64,000 bases of DNA from Novosphingobium sp. 28-62-57 (lineage in GTDB: Bacteria; Pseudomonadota; Alphaproteobacteria; Sphingomonadales; Sphingomonadaceae), in the NCBI GenBank assembly GCA_002256985.1, contig NCGO01000001.1:744001-808000 (forward strand), read 5' to 3'. This document shows, piece by piece, positions 35,333-44,508 of the stretch. The stretch's first letter is position 1; every line of letters starts with the position of its first letter. Position numbers and translations under genes: made by a program. Below the pieces are notes generated by a model. The model did not search any database, was not told the origin of the DNA, and worked only from the letters and a program-made list of their open reading frames with translations.

Positions 35333-36357
35333 GCCCGAAAAGTAGACTTTTTACATGGTTTTGCGGCGCATTGTTGCTCGGCAGTGCGAGCATGATGGCG
35401 AGCACGCCTGCCCAAGCTTCGGCGGGGCCTGGCCGCTGCACGGGGCATTTCGTGAACCCGATCACCGACATCTGCTGGTCGTGCCTGTTTCCGATCTCGA
35501 TCGGAGGTCTGAAGATCTGGCCGTCGAGCCGACCGGACACGAGCAACCCTGCTCTCCCGGTGTGCCTTTGCGGCCTCAGGCCCGGTATCGCCATGGGCTT
35601 CTGGGAACCGGCGCGGCTCGCCGATGTCAGCATGAAGCCTTGGTGCTTCGTCAATCTTGGCGGGATGAAGCTCGATCCCGGCTTCGACATCGGCTTCAAA
35701 TCGATGGCCGGCCCCTCGGCGGTGGGCGGTGCGACCCAGTACAACTCGCAGTGGCACGTCCACTGGTACGCCTATCCGCTGATCTACTGGATGGAGATTA
35801 TTGCGGATTTCCTGTGCCTTGAGGCAGGTTCGATCGACATCCTCTACATCACCGAGATCGATCCGCTGTGGCAGGACAGCGAACTCACCGCCATCATCAA
35901 TCCCGAGGCCGTGCTTTTTGCCAACCCGCTGGCGCTGGCAGCCTGCGCTGCTGATTGCGTCGCGGCCACTGTCAAATTGCCGACCGACGAACTGTTCTGG
36001 TGCGCGGGCTGTCAGGGGACGATGTATCCGCTGAACGGCAATGTCTCGGCCACGATCGGCCACGTTCAGGCCTCGCGCCTCGCGCTCGCGCGCTTCGCCT
36101 ATAAGCTCCACCGCGAACTGATCGCCTGGGGCACAATGGGCGGCAAAGGCCTTTGCGGCAAATACCTGATGCCGGTCATGCGCAAGCAGCAATACCGCTT
36201 TCAGGCAACCAATCCCAATCCGCAGACCAAAGGCCGCTACGCCTGCGCGCCCATTGGCGCTTCCACCACATTCATGTCGGCAGGTCAGGTCTATCCCGCC
36301 ATCGGCGAGGACATGGGCTATCTGGTCTGGCGCAAGCGAAACTGTTGCGCGCTATGA
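35329..36357 (+). CDS. traU: TraU, Cys-rich periplasmic transfer protein
   Basis: A 342-residue exported protein with about 18 cysteines. The signal peptide ends near QASA. Family stretches are FVNPITDICWSCLFPISIGG, KPWCFVNLGGMKLD, WMEIIADFLCLE and PVMRKQQYRFQ. TraU is required for DNA transfer and pilus assembly in F-type systems and depends on disulfide formation, consistent with the dsbC-like gene. It overlaps traW and trbC by 4 nt each. Confidence 0.95.
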   Translation: MSPKSRLFTWFCGALLLGSASMMASTPAQASAGPGRCTGHFVNPITDICWSCLFPISIGGLKIWPSSRPDTSNPALPVCLCGLRPGIAMGFWEPARLADVSMKPWCFVNLGGMKLDPGFDIGFKSMAGPSAVGGATQYNSQWHVHWYAYPLIYWMEIIADFLCLEAGSIDILYITEIDPLWQDSELTAIINPEAVLFANPLALAACAADCVAATVKLPTDELFWCAGCQGTMYPLNGNVSATIGHVQASRLALARFAYKLHRELIAWGTMGGKGLCGKYLMPVMRKQQYRFQATNPNPQTKGRYACAPIGASTTFMSAGQVYPAIGEDMGYLVWRKRNCCAL

Positions 36358-37121
36358 GAACCCTCCCCCATCTTGCTGTAATTGCTTGCCTCGCAAGCGC
36401 TGCGGCCTTCGCTGGAGCGGCGGCCCAAACCGCTGGCTCAGACCTCGATCTCGAAGCCATCCGTGCGCGCGCTGCCAGTCAGTCTGCAGAGGCGGATGCT
36501 CTTGCTGCAAGCGCGCGGGCGCGCGCAGAAAAGCTGTCAGACGATGCCAAGTTAAGCACTGCGAGCGCGGAGGTGCATGGGAAGCGCTTCGTGGTTGAAG
36601 CAGCACAAGCCAAGCGGTCGCCCGGCCCGGACAGCACCTTCGATTTCGACCAGATGCTCGCCAATGCCGGTACGATGGCGAGCGAAAACATCGGCAAGGC
36701 CCCCAGGTTTATCGCCTTTGCCAGCACCTCGATGCCCCCTGCTGCGCTGCGGACGATGATCGATAATGTGGTCCGCGCCGGCGGCGTGGTGGTCTTTCGC
36801 GGGCTACCGCAGAACAGCGCCAAAGCGCTGAGCGCCGCACTTGCGAAGGTGGCAAAGCCGGGCGAGCAGCTTGACGGCGTGGGGATCGATCCGCGCCTGT
36901 TCCGCGCCTTCGGGATCGAGGCAGTGCCTGCCTATGTCGTCACCAGCAGCGACTTTGACCTTTGCGACGGCTTCGACTGCGCGGGTCCGCTCCCGCCGCA
37001 CGACCGCATGATCGGCAATGTGACCGCGGGTCACGCGCTCGAAACCTTTGCGCGCGGCGGCGGCCCCGGAGCGCTCCTCGCTGCCCAGCACCTCGCCCGC
37101 CTCGAAAGGGCGCCTCAGTGA
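36354..37121 (+). CDS. trbC: TrbC, F-type pilus-assembly protein
   Basis: A 255-residue exported protein. The signal peptide is about residues 1-24, followed by an Ala-rich helical region, then the TrbC domain (FIAFASTSMPPAALRTMIDN, VVFRGLPQNSA and a cis-Pro-like EAVPAYVV loop in a thioredoxin-like fold). ATG 36354 overlaps the traU stop; longer forms of this frame run inside traU and are rejected. TrbC works with TraW. Confidence 0.92.
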   Translation: MRTLPHLAVIACLASAAAFAGAAAQTAGSDLDLEAIRARAASQSAEADALAASARARAEKLSDDAKLSTASAEVHGKRFVVEAAQAKRSPGPDSTFDFDQMLANAGTMASENIGKAPRFIAFASTSMPPAALRTMIDNVVRAGGVVVFRGLPQNSAKALSAALAKVAKPGEQLDGVGIDPRLFRAFGIEAVPAYVVTSSDFDLCDGFDCAGPLPPHDRMIGNVTAGHALETFARGGGPGALLAAQHLARLERAPQ

Positions 37122-37135
37122 AAAAGGGTCGGCCA

Positions 37136-38830
37136 ATGAAACGGCTTGTTCTCGTCCTCGCCTGCCTTACGTTTGCCGGGGCACTGCACGCCCAGACGAC
37201 GACCGATGCTGCAAAGGCCGACGGCAAGGCCTTCGGCCGCGACAAGGCGGCAGCAGCTCAGGGCGCGGCAACCACAAAACCCGATGCCAGCCGAATTCCG
37301 GGCTTTGGCGGTGTCCCTGGCGAGGCGAACTATTTCGCTGATCCTGACCGGATGAGCCGGGAGGCCGCCAGCCAGACTTCAACGAGCACCGGCTATCGCA
37401 CCATGCGGGATTCCATGGACCGGCGCGCACGGTTTGCGCCGCAGGATCTCGATGCCACGATCGCGCGCAGCAAAGTCATTGGTGACAATCCTCTTTCCTA
37501 TACCAGCGGCATGGGCATCGGCGGCACACAAGGGCGCTGTGTGCCGCTGCCGCCGGGATCCGGCACTGCTGGCCGCTACATGGCCACCTGCAACACCGGC
37601 TACACCGCGACGCAAGAAACCCGGACTTGCCCCGTCACGCTGACCGCGAAGCCCGAGCAGCGGCAAGTCTATGGCTACTTCTGTGTCCGGGCACCGGGCG
37701 CCGATCCCACAAGCATCTATAACTGCAACCGTTACCCAGCGCCCCAGTGCAAAGTCACTTCTTCTGTGGCGATTGGCTGCCTCCCTTTTGGCGGTTGTTT
37801 TCCGGATATCTACATTGATCAGGTCAGTTGCTCTCCGGCCATCGATGGAGCGGCCCCGACCAGCGTGACCGGCGAGAATGTCGTCACAACGATCCGCGAC
37901 CAAAGCAAGTGCACCGGGCTTGCGGCCGACAGCTCCTGCCAGCAGGACACCGAGACCTGCACCGACAGCGATCCGGTAACCCGGATCGTCGACGGGATTG
38001 CCGTCACGCAGCCATGCTGGGCCTGGTCGCGCAGCTACACCTGCTCGAAGTTTGCGGAAGCGCAGGACTGCCAGACGCTCGAGACAACGCCCGGCTGCAA
38101 CCTAGTGCGCAAGGATTGCCTGACCGACGAACCCTGCCGAACGTGGGAGTGGGTCTATGATTGCCCGGTTCCGGACAGGCAGGCGCGCACCAATCAATTT
38201 ATCTGTGACGGCGATGTCTACTGCATCGACGGGTCGTGCGAGACGATTAGCCGTGAGGCCAATGACGAGTTCAAGGATGCCGTCGTCGCGCTCAACTCCA
38301 TGGACCAGGCGCGGCGCGAGTTTGATCCGGGTACGCTGAGCCTGTTCAAGGGCGAGCGCGCGAGCTGCGCCTCCAAGGTCTTCGGCATCCTCAATTGCTG
38401 CAAGGGCAAGGGATTTCCGCTCATCCCGGGGATCCAGCTGCTCGTTGCGCTGGGCTGCGGGCGCGAGGAAATGCTGCTCCATCAGCGCGATGCGCAGGGG
38501 CTGTGCAGCTATGTCGGCACCTACTGCGCCTCAAGCTTCCTCGGGGTCTGCTTCACCAAGCGGAAGGTCTACTGCTGCTTTGAATCCAAGCTCTCCCGCA
38601 TCCTTCAGGAGCAAGGCCGCCAGCAGCTGAGCAAGCCGTGGGGCAAGCCCAAGACCGAACAGTGCCTCGGGTTCACTGTCGACGAATTCGCCCAGCTCGA
38701 CCTCTCGAAAATGGATTTCAGCGAGGTCTACGCCGAGTTCACCGATGCCGCCCGTCTGCCTGACGAACTGCAGGCAACCCAAGAAATCCAGCAGAAGATC
38801 GAGGACTACTATGCCAGTGCGCGCCAGTAA
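37136..38830 (+). CDS. traN: TraN, outer-membrane mating-pair stabilisation protein
   Basis: A 564-residue, very Cys-rich exported protein. Signal peptide MKRLVLVLACLTFAGALHA. Conserved stretches include CPVTLTAKPEQRQVYGYFC, CLPFGGCFPDIYIDQVSC, TCSKFAEAQDCQTL and NCCKGKGFPL. TraN contacts the recipient outer membrane and stabilises mating pairs. ATG 37136 has AGGG upstream; GTG 37118, overlapping the trbC stop, is an alternative. The 3' end overlaps traF by 20 nt. Confidence 0.93.
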   Translation: MKRLVLVLACLTFAGALHAQTTTDAAKADGKAFGRDKAAAAQGAATTKPDASRIPGFGGVPGEANYFADPDRMSREAASQTSTSTGYRTMRDSMDRRARFAPQDLDATIARSKVIGDNPLSYTSGMGIGGTQGRCVPLPPGSGTAGRYMATCNTGYTATQETRTCPVTLTAKPEQRQVYGYFCVRAPGADPTSIYNCNRYPAPQCKVTSSVAIGCLPFGGCFPDIYIDQVSCSPAIDGAAPTSVTGENVVTTIRDQSKCTGLAADSSCQQDTETCTDSDPVTRIVDGIAVTQPCWAWSRSYTCSKFAEAQDCQTLETTPGCNLVRKDCLTDEPCRTWEWVYDCPVPDRQARTNQFICDGDVYCIDGSCETISREANDEFKDAVVALNSMDQARREFDPGTLSLFKGERASCASKVFGILNCCKGKGFPLIPGIQLLVALGCGREEMLLHQRDAQGLCSYVGTYCASSFLGVCFTKRKVYCCFESKLSRILQEQGRQQLSKPWGKPKTEQCLGFTVDEFAQLDLSKMDFSEVYAEFTDAARLPDELQATQEIQQKIEDYYASARQ

Positions 38831-39647
38831 GACGGGCCAGCGGCTTCTGGCCGCCTGCCTCACCCTCACCGCCTCCAGTGCTTTCAACACCGCTCCAGCG
38901 GGAGCCGAAGAGCCGCCGCTTGTCACGACCGATGACAGACAGGACAGCTTCTATTGCGCCGAGCGCCGGCTCGGATACTGGTTCTACTGCGCCAAACCCA
39001 AGCCGCCCGAGCCCGCCAGCAAACCATCGGCCCCTGCCGTCAGCGCGACGAGCCAGCTTGATGCGGTCACGGCCGAGCTTCGTGAGCTCAAGGCCAAGGC
39101 AATCATGGAGCCCACACCCGCCAACGTCACGGCCTACATCCGTTTCCAGCGCGAGCAACTCGACCGGGCCTCGCTCTTCAGCGATGTCTGGCAGCGCGCG
39201 ATCTGGCAGGATCCTGATCTCGACTACACCCTGCAGCGGCCGGTTTCGACGCTCGGCAAGCGCCAGTGGCAGGACGCACGCGGCGCGGAGCGCAATACCG
39301 TGATGGCGCACCTCTCCGAGCGCTACGGCCTGTTCTACTTCTTTGCCCAGACCTGCGGCGCCTGCGAGGTCATGTCGCCGATCGTGCAAAGCGTCGCTTC
39401 GACCTGGCACATCACCGTGCGCGCGATCTCGACCGATGGTGGGCCATCGCGGCAGTTCCCGAGCTACACCGTCGAGACCAATCAGCGTGTCCGCATGGGG
39501 CTTGAGCCCAAGGTCACACCCGCAGTTGTGCTGTGGGATGCCGCAAAAGGCCAGGCGATCCCGATCGGCTACGGCGTGATGTCCGCCGACGAGCTTCAGG
39601 ACCGCATCTACCTCCTCACATCGAAGGAAGCCGGACGTGACTACTAG
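38811..39647 (+). CDS. traF: TraF, thioredoxin-like pilus assembly protein
   Basis: A 278-residue exported protein. Signal peptide about 1-32; the N-terminal region includes FYCAERRLGYWFYC; the C-terminal thioredoxin-like domain keeps a CGAC pair (C172, C175) in FFAQTCGACEVMSP. F-plasmid TraF lacks the redox pair, whereas relatives that keep it are probably active oxidoreductases. ATG 38811 was chosen; the upstream part of the frame lies in traN. It overlaps traH by 11 nt. Confidence 0.92.
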   Translation: MPVRASKTGQRLLAACLTLTASSAFNTAPAGAEEPPLVTTDDRQDSFYCAERRLGYWFYCAKPKPPEPASKPSAPAVSATSQLDAVTAELRELKAKAIMEPTPANVTAYIRFQREQLDRASLFSDVWQRAIWQDPDLDYTLQRPVSTLGKRQWQDARGAERNTVMAHLSERYGLFYFFAQTCGACEVMSPIVQSVASTWHITVRAISTDGGPSRQFPSYTVETNQRVRMGLEPKVTPAVVLWDAAKGQAIPIGYGVMSADELQDRIYLLTSKEAGRDY

Positions 39648-41085
39648 GATGAAACGCTCAAAGACCGCGCTGCTTGCTGCGATCCTCGCGGCAGCCCTCC
39701 CCCTCGCCAGCGTCTCCGCGAATGTCGGCAGCTCGATGGATTCGTTTCTGCGCGATGTCGGCGGGGCCGCGAATGTGAACGGCCCGACGGCGTTTCAGGG
39801 CCAGTCGGCGGGCTATTATAGCCTCGGCAACATCTGGACCCGCTTCCCGCAAAAGACGACCAACATCGCAAACTTGCAGCTGCCGCGCGCCCGCGCAGGC
39901 TGCGGGGGCATCGATATTTTTGCCGGCTCGTTCAGTTTTATCAACGCGAGCGAGATCGTCGCGATGCTGAAGGCGGTCGCCAACAACGCAGTCGGTTTTG
40001 CCTTCAGCCTCGCGATCGACACGGTCTGCCCGGAATGCTCGAAGATCATGCAGGAGTTCAGCCAAAAGGCTCAGCTCATGAACAATCTCAACATCAGCAG
40101 CTGCGAGCTTGCCCAGGGTCTGGTCGGCGGCGTTTGGCCAAAGGGCGACCTTGCCGACAAGGCGATCTGCGAGGCGATCGGCAATTCGGAAGGCATATTC
40201 ACCGACTATGCCGCGGCCAAGCATGGCTGCGGCACCAGGGGACAGCGGACCAGCACCACGGCCCAGGGCGGGGGCAAATATGATGATGTGAACACAGGCG
40301 TGGCGAGAAACTATACCTGGACCATCCTCAAGAAGTCGGCGTTCTTCTCGCCGAATGGTACGTTCGACCAGGAGCTCGCCGAATACGCCATGACGCTCCT
40401 CGGCACGATCATTTACGTGCCGCCCAAGGATGATGCGCCGGGCAAGTTCGTGCCGATCGTGGGGGAAGCCTCCTCGACATTGGTGACCTCGCTGCTTGAT
40501 GGAACGTCGGGCAGCAATGTCTTGATCTTCCATTGCGACGAGCCCGCCAAATGTCTCGAGCCTGGATTCAAGTCGCTGAGCCTTCCCGCCTCAAAAGCCC
40601 TCCGCCCCCGTGTGTCCGCGCTGATCGCGGGCATGGTGCAGGCGATCCACGACGACACAGCGATCACCTCGGCCCAGAAGGAACTCCTGCAGGTCTCGTC
40701 AGTGCCGCTCTACAAGATCCTGACCGTACAGGCCGCCTATGGCCGCGGCATGCCGACGGATGATCGCGAGACACTGGCCGAGATCGCGAGCGTCGACATG
40801 TTGTTTGCCGTCCTTGACCGCATTGTCGGGGAAGCCGGCCGTTCGATGTCGAGCTTCATTGGAGCGGACGAGGCCAAGATCGCCATGTGGCAGGGACAGG
40901 TGGGCGTCGTGCGCCAGGCGCTGGCTGACCGTCAGGCCAATACGCACCTCAAGGTGGGCGCGATCATGCAGATCATCGAGAAGACGGCATTCATCGAGAA
41001 TGAGCTCGCGGCTTCGATGTCGCCGGGCATGGCAGCCTCGCTCGACTGGTCGCGCGGCGTTCAGAACCGCGCCCTCACCCACTGA
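39637..41085 (+). CDS. traH: TraH, F-pilus assembly protein
   Basis: A 482-residue exported protein. The signal peptide ends near SVSA. Conserved stretches include GYYSLGNIWTRFPQKTTN, RAGCGGIDIFAGSFSFINAS, SLAIDTVCPECSKIM and a C-terminal coiled-coil-like region (WQGQVGVVRQALADRQ). GTG 39637 has AAGGAAG 7 nt upstream; ATG 39649 is an alternative. It acts at the outer membrane or periplasm in pilus assembly. Confidence 0.94.
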   Translation: MTTRMKRSKTALLAAILAAALPLASVSANVGSSMDSFLRDVGGAANVNGPTAFQGQSAGYYSLGNIWTRFPQKTTNIANLQLPRARAGCGGIDIFAGSFSFINASEIVAMLKAVANNAVGFAFSLAIDTVCPECSKIMQEFSQKAQLMNNLNISSCELAQGLVGGVWPKGDLADKAICEAIGNSEGIFTDYAAAKHGCGTRGQRTSTTAQGGGKYDDVNTGVARNYTWTILKKSAFFSPNGTFDQELAEYAMTLLGTIIYVPPKDDAPGKFVPIVGEASSTLVTSLLDGTSGSNVLIFHCDEPAKCLEPGFKSLSLPASKALRPRVSALIAGMVQAIHDDTAITSAQKELLQVSSVPLYKILTVQAAYGRGMPTDDRETLAEIASVDMLFAVLDRIVGEAGRSMSSFIGADEAKIAMWQGQVGVVRQALADRQANTHLKVGAIMQIIEKTAFIENELAASMSPGMAASLDWSRGVQNRALTH

Positions 41086-41112
41086 TCGCCAAACCCAAGC
41101 GGAACATGAGCC

Positions 41113-43815
41113 ATGGTTGAAATTTTCACGGTCGGCGGCGGCGATTATCTGGTGAACGTGTTTCAGGCGGTCGCAGCCTGGACCGGCAGCGGCGGCTACA
41201 AGAGCCTGCTTCAGGTAGTCATGGTCATGGGCCTTGGTCTGTCAGCCCTTACGCTTGCGTTCAATCAGGACTGGCGCGCCTGGATCAACTGGTTCCTCGG
41301 CGCGACCCTGATCTACTCCTGCCTGATGGTGCCGCGCCTCGACGTCCACGTGACCGACCGGCTCAACCCGAGCCTTGCGCCGGCCAATGTCAGCAACGTG
41401 CCGCTCGGCCTTGCACTGATGGCAAGCTTCACCAGCCAGGTCGGCGACTATCTCACGGGCTCGGCCGAAGTCGTGTTCGGCCTGCCCGGCAATCTCAACT
41501 ACTCGCGCAATGGCATGATCTACGGCGCCCGGCTTTACGACGCCACACGGTCCTTGCGCATCTCGGACCCTGAATTTGCCTCCAACCTCGATGAGCATTT
41601 CCGGCAGTGCGTCTTCTACGATGTGCTGCTCGGTCGCTATTCGATCAAGGAGCTCGCAGAAACAAACGACATCTGGGTTACCATAGCGCCGGGGAGCCAA
41701 GCCCGCGCCCAGCGCTTTCTCACCCGCGATGCGGCATCCGGCCAGGTTTCCTCGAACATCGTCACATGCCGAGAGGCCTATAACGCCTTGAATGCCCGCT
41801 GGGCGGGCCTCATCGACGATATGGGGACAGTCTTTGGCCGCCAGCTTTATCCCAACCAGACCGCAGCGCTTGCCAAGGCGAAGCTGTTTGCCGATCTGCC
41901 CGTGGCCTATCAGTATCTCAGCGGCGTGTCGGCCAATGCGACCGCAATCTTCAAGCAGACCCTCACCATCAACGCGATGAGCCAGGCAATGCATTCGATG
42001 GCTGGCGGCAGCGGGGCCGGCAACGTCGATGTCTATGCGCAGACCAGGGCCGATATCCAGACCGAGCGGACCTATAGTTCGATCGCCAGCAACGCGATGA
42101 AGTGGGTGCCGCTCCTGAACATCGTGCTCACTGTCCTGTTCTACGCCCTGTTTCCGGTGCTCTTCCCGCTATTTCTGATGCCGAAGACCGGCCCAGTCGC
42201 GTTGAAGGGTTACATCACAGGATTTTTCTACCTTGCGGCATGGGGACCGCTCTTTGTGATCCTGCACATGATGCTGATGTACAAGGGCGCGGCCGACATG
42301 ACGGCAGTTGCCGGCGCCAATGGCCTGAGCCTGGCGAGCTTCACCGGGATGGCCGACGTCAACAGTGATATTGGCATTCTGGCGGGCTATCTCATTGCCT
42401 CAGTGCCGTTCCTTGCTGGAGGCGTCGCCAAGGGTGCGATGGCCATTTCAAACAACGCGACGAGCTACCTCAATCCCAGCCAGAACGCGGCCGAGGAAGC
42501 CGCGCGCGAAGCCAGCACCGGCAATGTCGCACTCGGAAACACGAGTTTCGAGAATTCCACAGTTCTCACGCGGCAGTTCGCGCAAGGCACCATCGCTCCC
42601 AGCTTCACTTACGGCGCAGGGCAGACGCGCACCTTCAGCGACACCGGGTCAATGACCACAAGCTTTCCAGAAGCCAGCTACGACCAGCTTCCGAATTCGA
42701 GCTATCCGTTCACGCCGAGCCTCGGACAGGAATTCACCTCCCGGCTTTCAACAATGGCATCACAGGCCAGATCGAACAGCGAAAGCTTTGCAAACGTCGC
42801 TACGGAATCGACGGCGAGCGCCGTCACGAAATTCCGTGAACTCAGAAACCAATTCAGCCGCGGAAGCGCCTATGAAAGTGCGACTGGCACCTCTAACTCG
42901 GATAGCATCCAAACCGCCTTCAGCGAGGTCGACCAAGCCTCAACCAATCTGCAACGGCAATTCGGGCTTTCGCGCCGGGCAGCTGACGACATCTCGACCG
43001 CCTGGTTCCTAGGCGGCGAGGCTGGCGCCAGTGCTGGCGTCTCAAACGGCGTGGCATCGGCAAAGGTCGGTCTCAAGGGTGGGGGAACTCGAACGTGGAC
43101 CGATAGCGACATTGGCATCGCTTCGGAGGACCGGTCGCGCATCTTCGGCAGCCTCGGCCAGATGTCAGACAGTCGAAATTGGTCGAGCACGCGCGACGGG
43201 TTTGTTCGTTCGGTAAGCACCTCGAGCAGTTCATCGGTCTCAAGTACGGCCAGCGGCATGAATGCATCGCTTACCGAAGCGCAAAGCTACAGCCAGGAAG
43301 CGCGCCGATCCGAGGAATTGGCAAACCGCCTCGAGAGCCAAGCATCATTCTTCGAGGGCAATAGCGCCACCGGAAGCCTCAATCTTTCCCAAGCGTATCG
43401 CGAATGGAGCTTGGTCGAGATCGAGCGCAACCGAGACTTCTACGGCAACGTGCGCTTCGACGACGTGACCTTTCAGCTCAGCCCTGAAGGCCAAGCGTTG
43501 CAGGCCAAGTTCGTCCAAAGTTATGCCGAAATGCTTCGCGACGGAGTTGAAGATCGCCTCGTCCTAGCTCCCGGGCAACCTGTTTCGCGTCCATCTATCT
43601 TAGGCGTAGAGTCAGTTCGCGGGCGGGCGAAAATGGGCGGAGCGGGTTCCGGCAAGATATCAAAAGTTGATGCGGGTGATATCCATGAGGAGGTTCAAGG
43701 CGCTCAGGACGCTGGACGCCAACAAATTAGGGCATCAAAGGGACGTCTGGATGCGGTCACCAAGAGAGCTCAGGGCGCCAGTGCTGAGTCAGCGGACGAC
43801 GTGAAGGAATGGTAA
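41113..43815 (+). CDS. traG: TraG, VirB6-like inner-membrane and mating-stabilisation protein
   Basis: A 900-residue protein. The N-terminal half is the polytopic TraG_N domain, with hydrophobic segments near 32-75 and 333-445 and KTGPVALKGYITGFFYLAAWGP in the middle. The C-terminal 450 residues are polar, Ser/Asn/Ala-rich and helical, corresponding to the region that in F TraG is implicated in mating stabilisation and entry exclusion. It is the last gene of the operon. Confidence 0.92.
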   Translation: MVEIFTVGGGDYLVNVFQAVAAWTGSGGYKSLLQVVMVMGLGLSALTLAFNQDWRAWINWFLGATLIYSCLMVPRLDVHVTDRLNPSLAPANVSNVPLGLALMASFTSQVGDYLTGSAEVVFGLPGNLNYSRNGMIYGARLYDATRSLRISDPEFASNLDEHFRQCVFYDVLLGRYSIKELAETNDIWVTIAPGSQARAQRFLTRDAASGQVSSNIVTCREAYNALNARWAGLIDDMGTVFGRQLYPNQTAALAKAKLFADLPVAYQYLSGVSANATAIFKQTLTINAMSQAMHSMAGGSGAGNVDVYAQTRADIQTERTYSSIASNAMKWVPLLNIVLTVLFYALFPVLFPLFLMPKTGPVALKGYITGFFYLAAWGPLFVILHMMLMYKGAADMTAVAGANGLSLASFTGMADVNSDIGILAGYLIASVPFLAGGVAKGAMAISNNATSYLNPSQNAAEEAAREASTGNVALGNTSFENSTVLTRQFAQGTIAPSFTYGAGQTRTFSDTGSMTTSFPEASYDQLPNSSYPFTPSLGQEFTSRLSTMASQARSNSESFANVATESTASAVTKFRELRNQFSRGSAYESATGTSNSDSIQTAFSEVDQASTNLQRQFGLSRRAADDISTAWFLGGEAGASAGVSNGVASAKVGLKGGGTRTWTDSDIGIASEDRSRIFGSLGQMSDSRNWSSTRDGFVRSVSTSSSSSVSSTASGMNASLTEAQSYSQEARRSEELANRLESQASFFEGNSATGSLNLSQAYREWSLVEIERNRDFYGNVRFDDVTFQLSPEGQALQAKFVQSYAEMLRDGVEDRLVLAPGQPVSRPSILGVESVRGRAKMGGAGSGKISKVDAGDIHEEVQGAQDAGRQQIRASKGRLDAVTKRAQGASAESADDVKEW

Positions 43816-43823
43816 TCTGCGGA

Positions 43824-44054
43824 TCACCAAAATCCGAGTGATGCCCCAACCAAGTAGGAGAAACCCGCTGCGATCACGAGCAAAACGGCGATCGTCAGCT
43901 TTCGACCCCAAGGATCCGCCCACGATTTCTTGATCCGGTATTCCACCAGGCGGTTGTCACGGATTGCCTGATCGATTTCAGACAACCCTTGCCAGTCGCT
44001 GCTTCCTGGCACCGCCGCGCGTTCAATATCGATTTTCGTCATGATGGCGTTCAT
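43824..44054 (-). CDS. Small single-pass membrane protein
   Basis: A 76-residue protein with a soluble N-terminal ~52 residues (WQGLSEIDQAIRDNRLVEYRIKKSW) and a C-terminal hydrophobic segment (LTIAVLLVIAAGFSYLVGASLGFW in two parts). ATG 44054 has AAGGAAG upstream. It is convergent with traG, 8 bp away. Unknown function; it could be an immunity- or exclusion-like protein, by position only. Confidence 0.6.
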   Translation of the reverse strand: MNAIMTKIDIERAAVPGSSDWQGLSEIDQAIRDNRLVEYRIKKSWADPWGRKLTIAVLLVIAAGFSYLVGASLGFW

Positions 44055-44508
44055 CCACTTCCTTTTGAGAACATAGCAGAAACGACGAACATCAAACAAC
44101 AGATATCGAGAAGTTTGGGCTTTGCGCCTGCAATGGCCGCCTCTGTTTTAAGTGCAGGAAGTGCTCACGATCCTGACAGACATTTGCACTGCCGCGAAAT
44201 GGGATAGCCGCCATTTCAACACCCAAGTGGTGGCTTCCAACACCGACCAACTCAAGTCGTTTCCCGAAATACGGGCGAATGGCTGCTCCTGCCGGAACCC
44301 GCCGTTCGCCTCCCACTCAGCGGTTTGACCGGAGCGAGCCCCCAAGGAACGGCCTCGGCGCTCGAGTTATCTTGACCTGACTGCCCTCCGGAATTGGACA
44401 CATTGACTGACATAGATTCTCTGGTGCTCGCCCGGCGGATCAAAGAAAATCTAAGGGATCTGCCGACGGCACTTCACGCTAGGAGAGCTGCGTTAGGACC
44501 AAAGGGCG
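44055..44508. other. Gene-free region with decayed sequence
   Basis: It contains a diverged copy of the interspersed repeat at about 44190-44330. The last ~110 bp (44395-44530) hold an open plus-strand frame, from possible TTG starts, with LVLARRIKENLRDLPTALHA near its end, running into the RloC-like gene's 3' end. It could be a remnant of a lost gene. No intact gene was recognised. Confidence 0.4.
44190..44330 (-). repeat. Decayed interspersed intergenic repeat, copy B
   Basis: Read on the minus strand it has GGCAGGAGCAGCCATTCG, AAACGACTTGAGTTGGTCGG and GTTGGAAGCCACC in the same order as the 47.8-kb copy (TCAGGAGCAGACGTTT, GAACGACCTACTTTGGTCGG, GCTGCCGCCGGAAGC). Diverged and non-coding; boundaries approximate. 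Confidence 0.45.
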
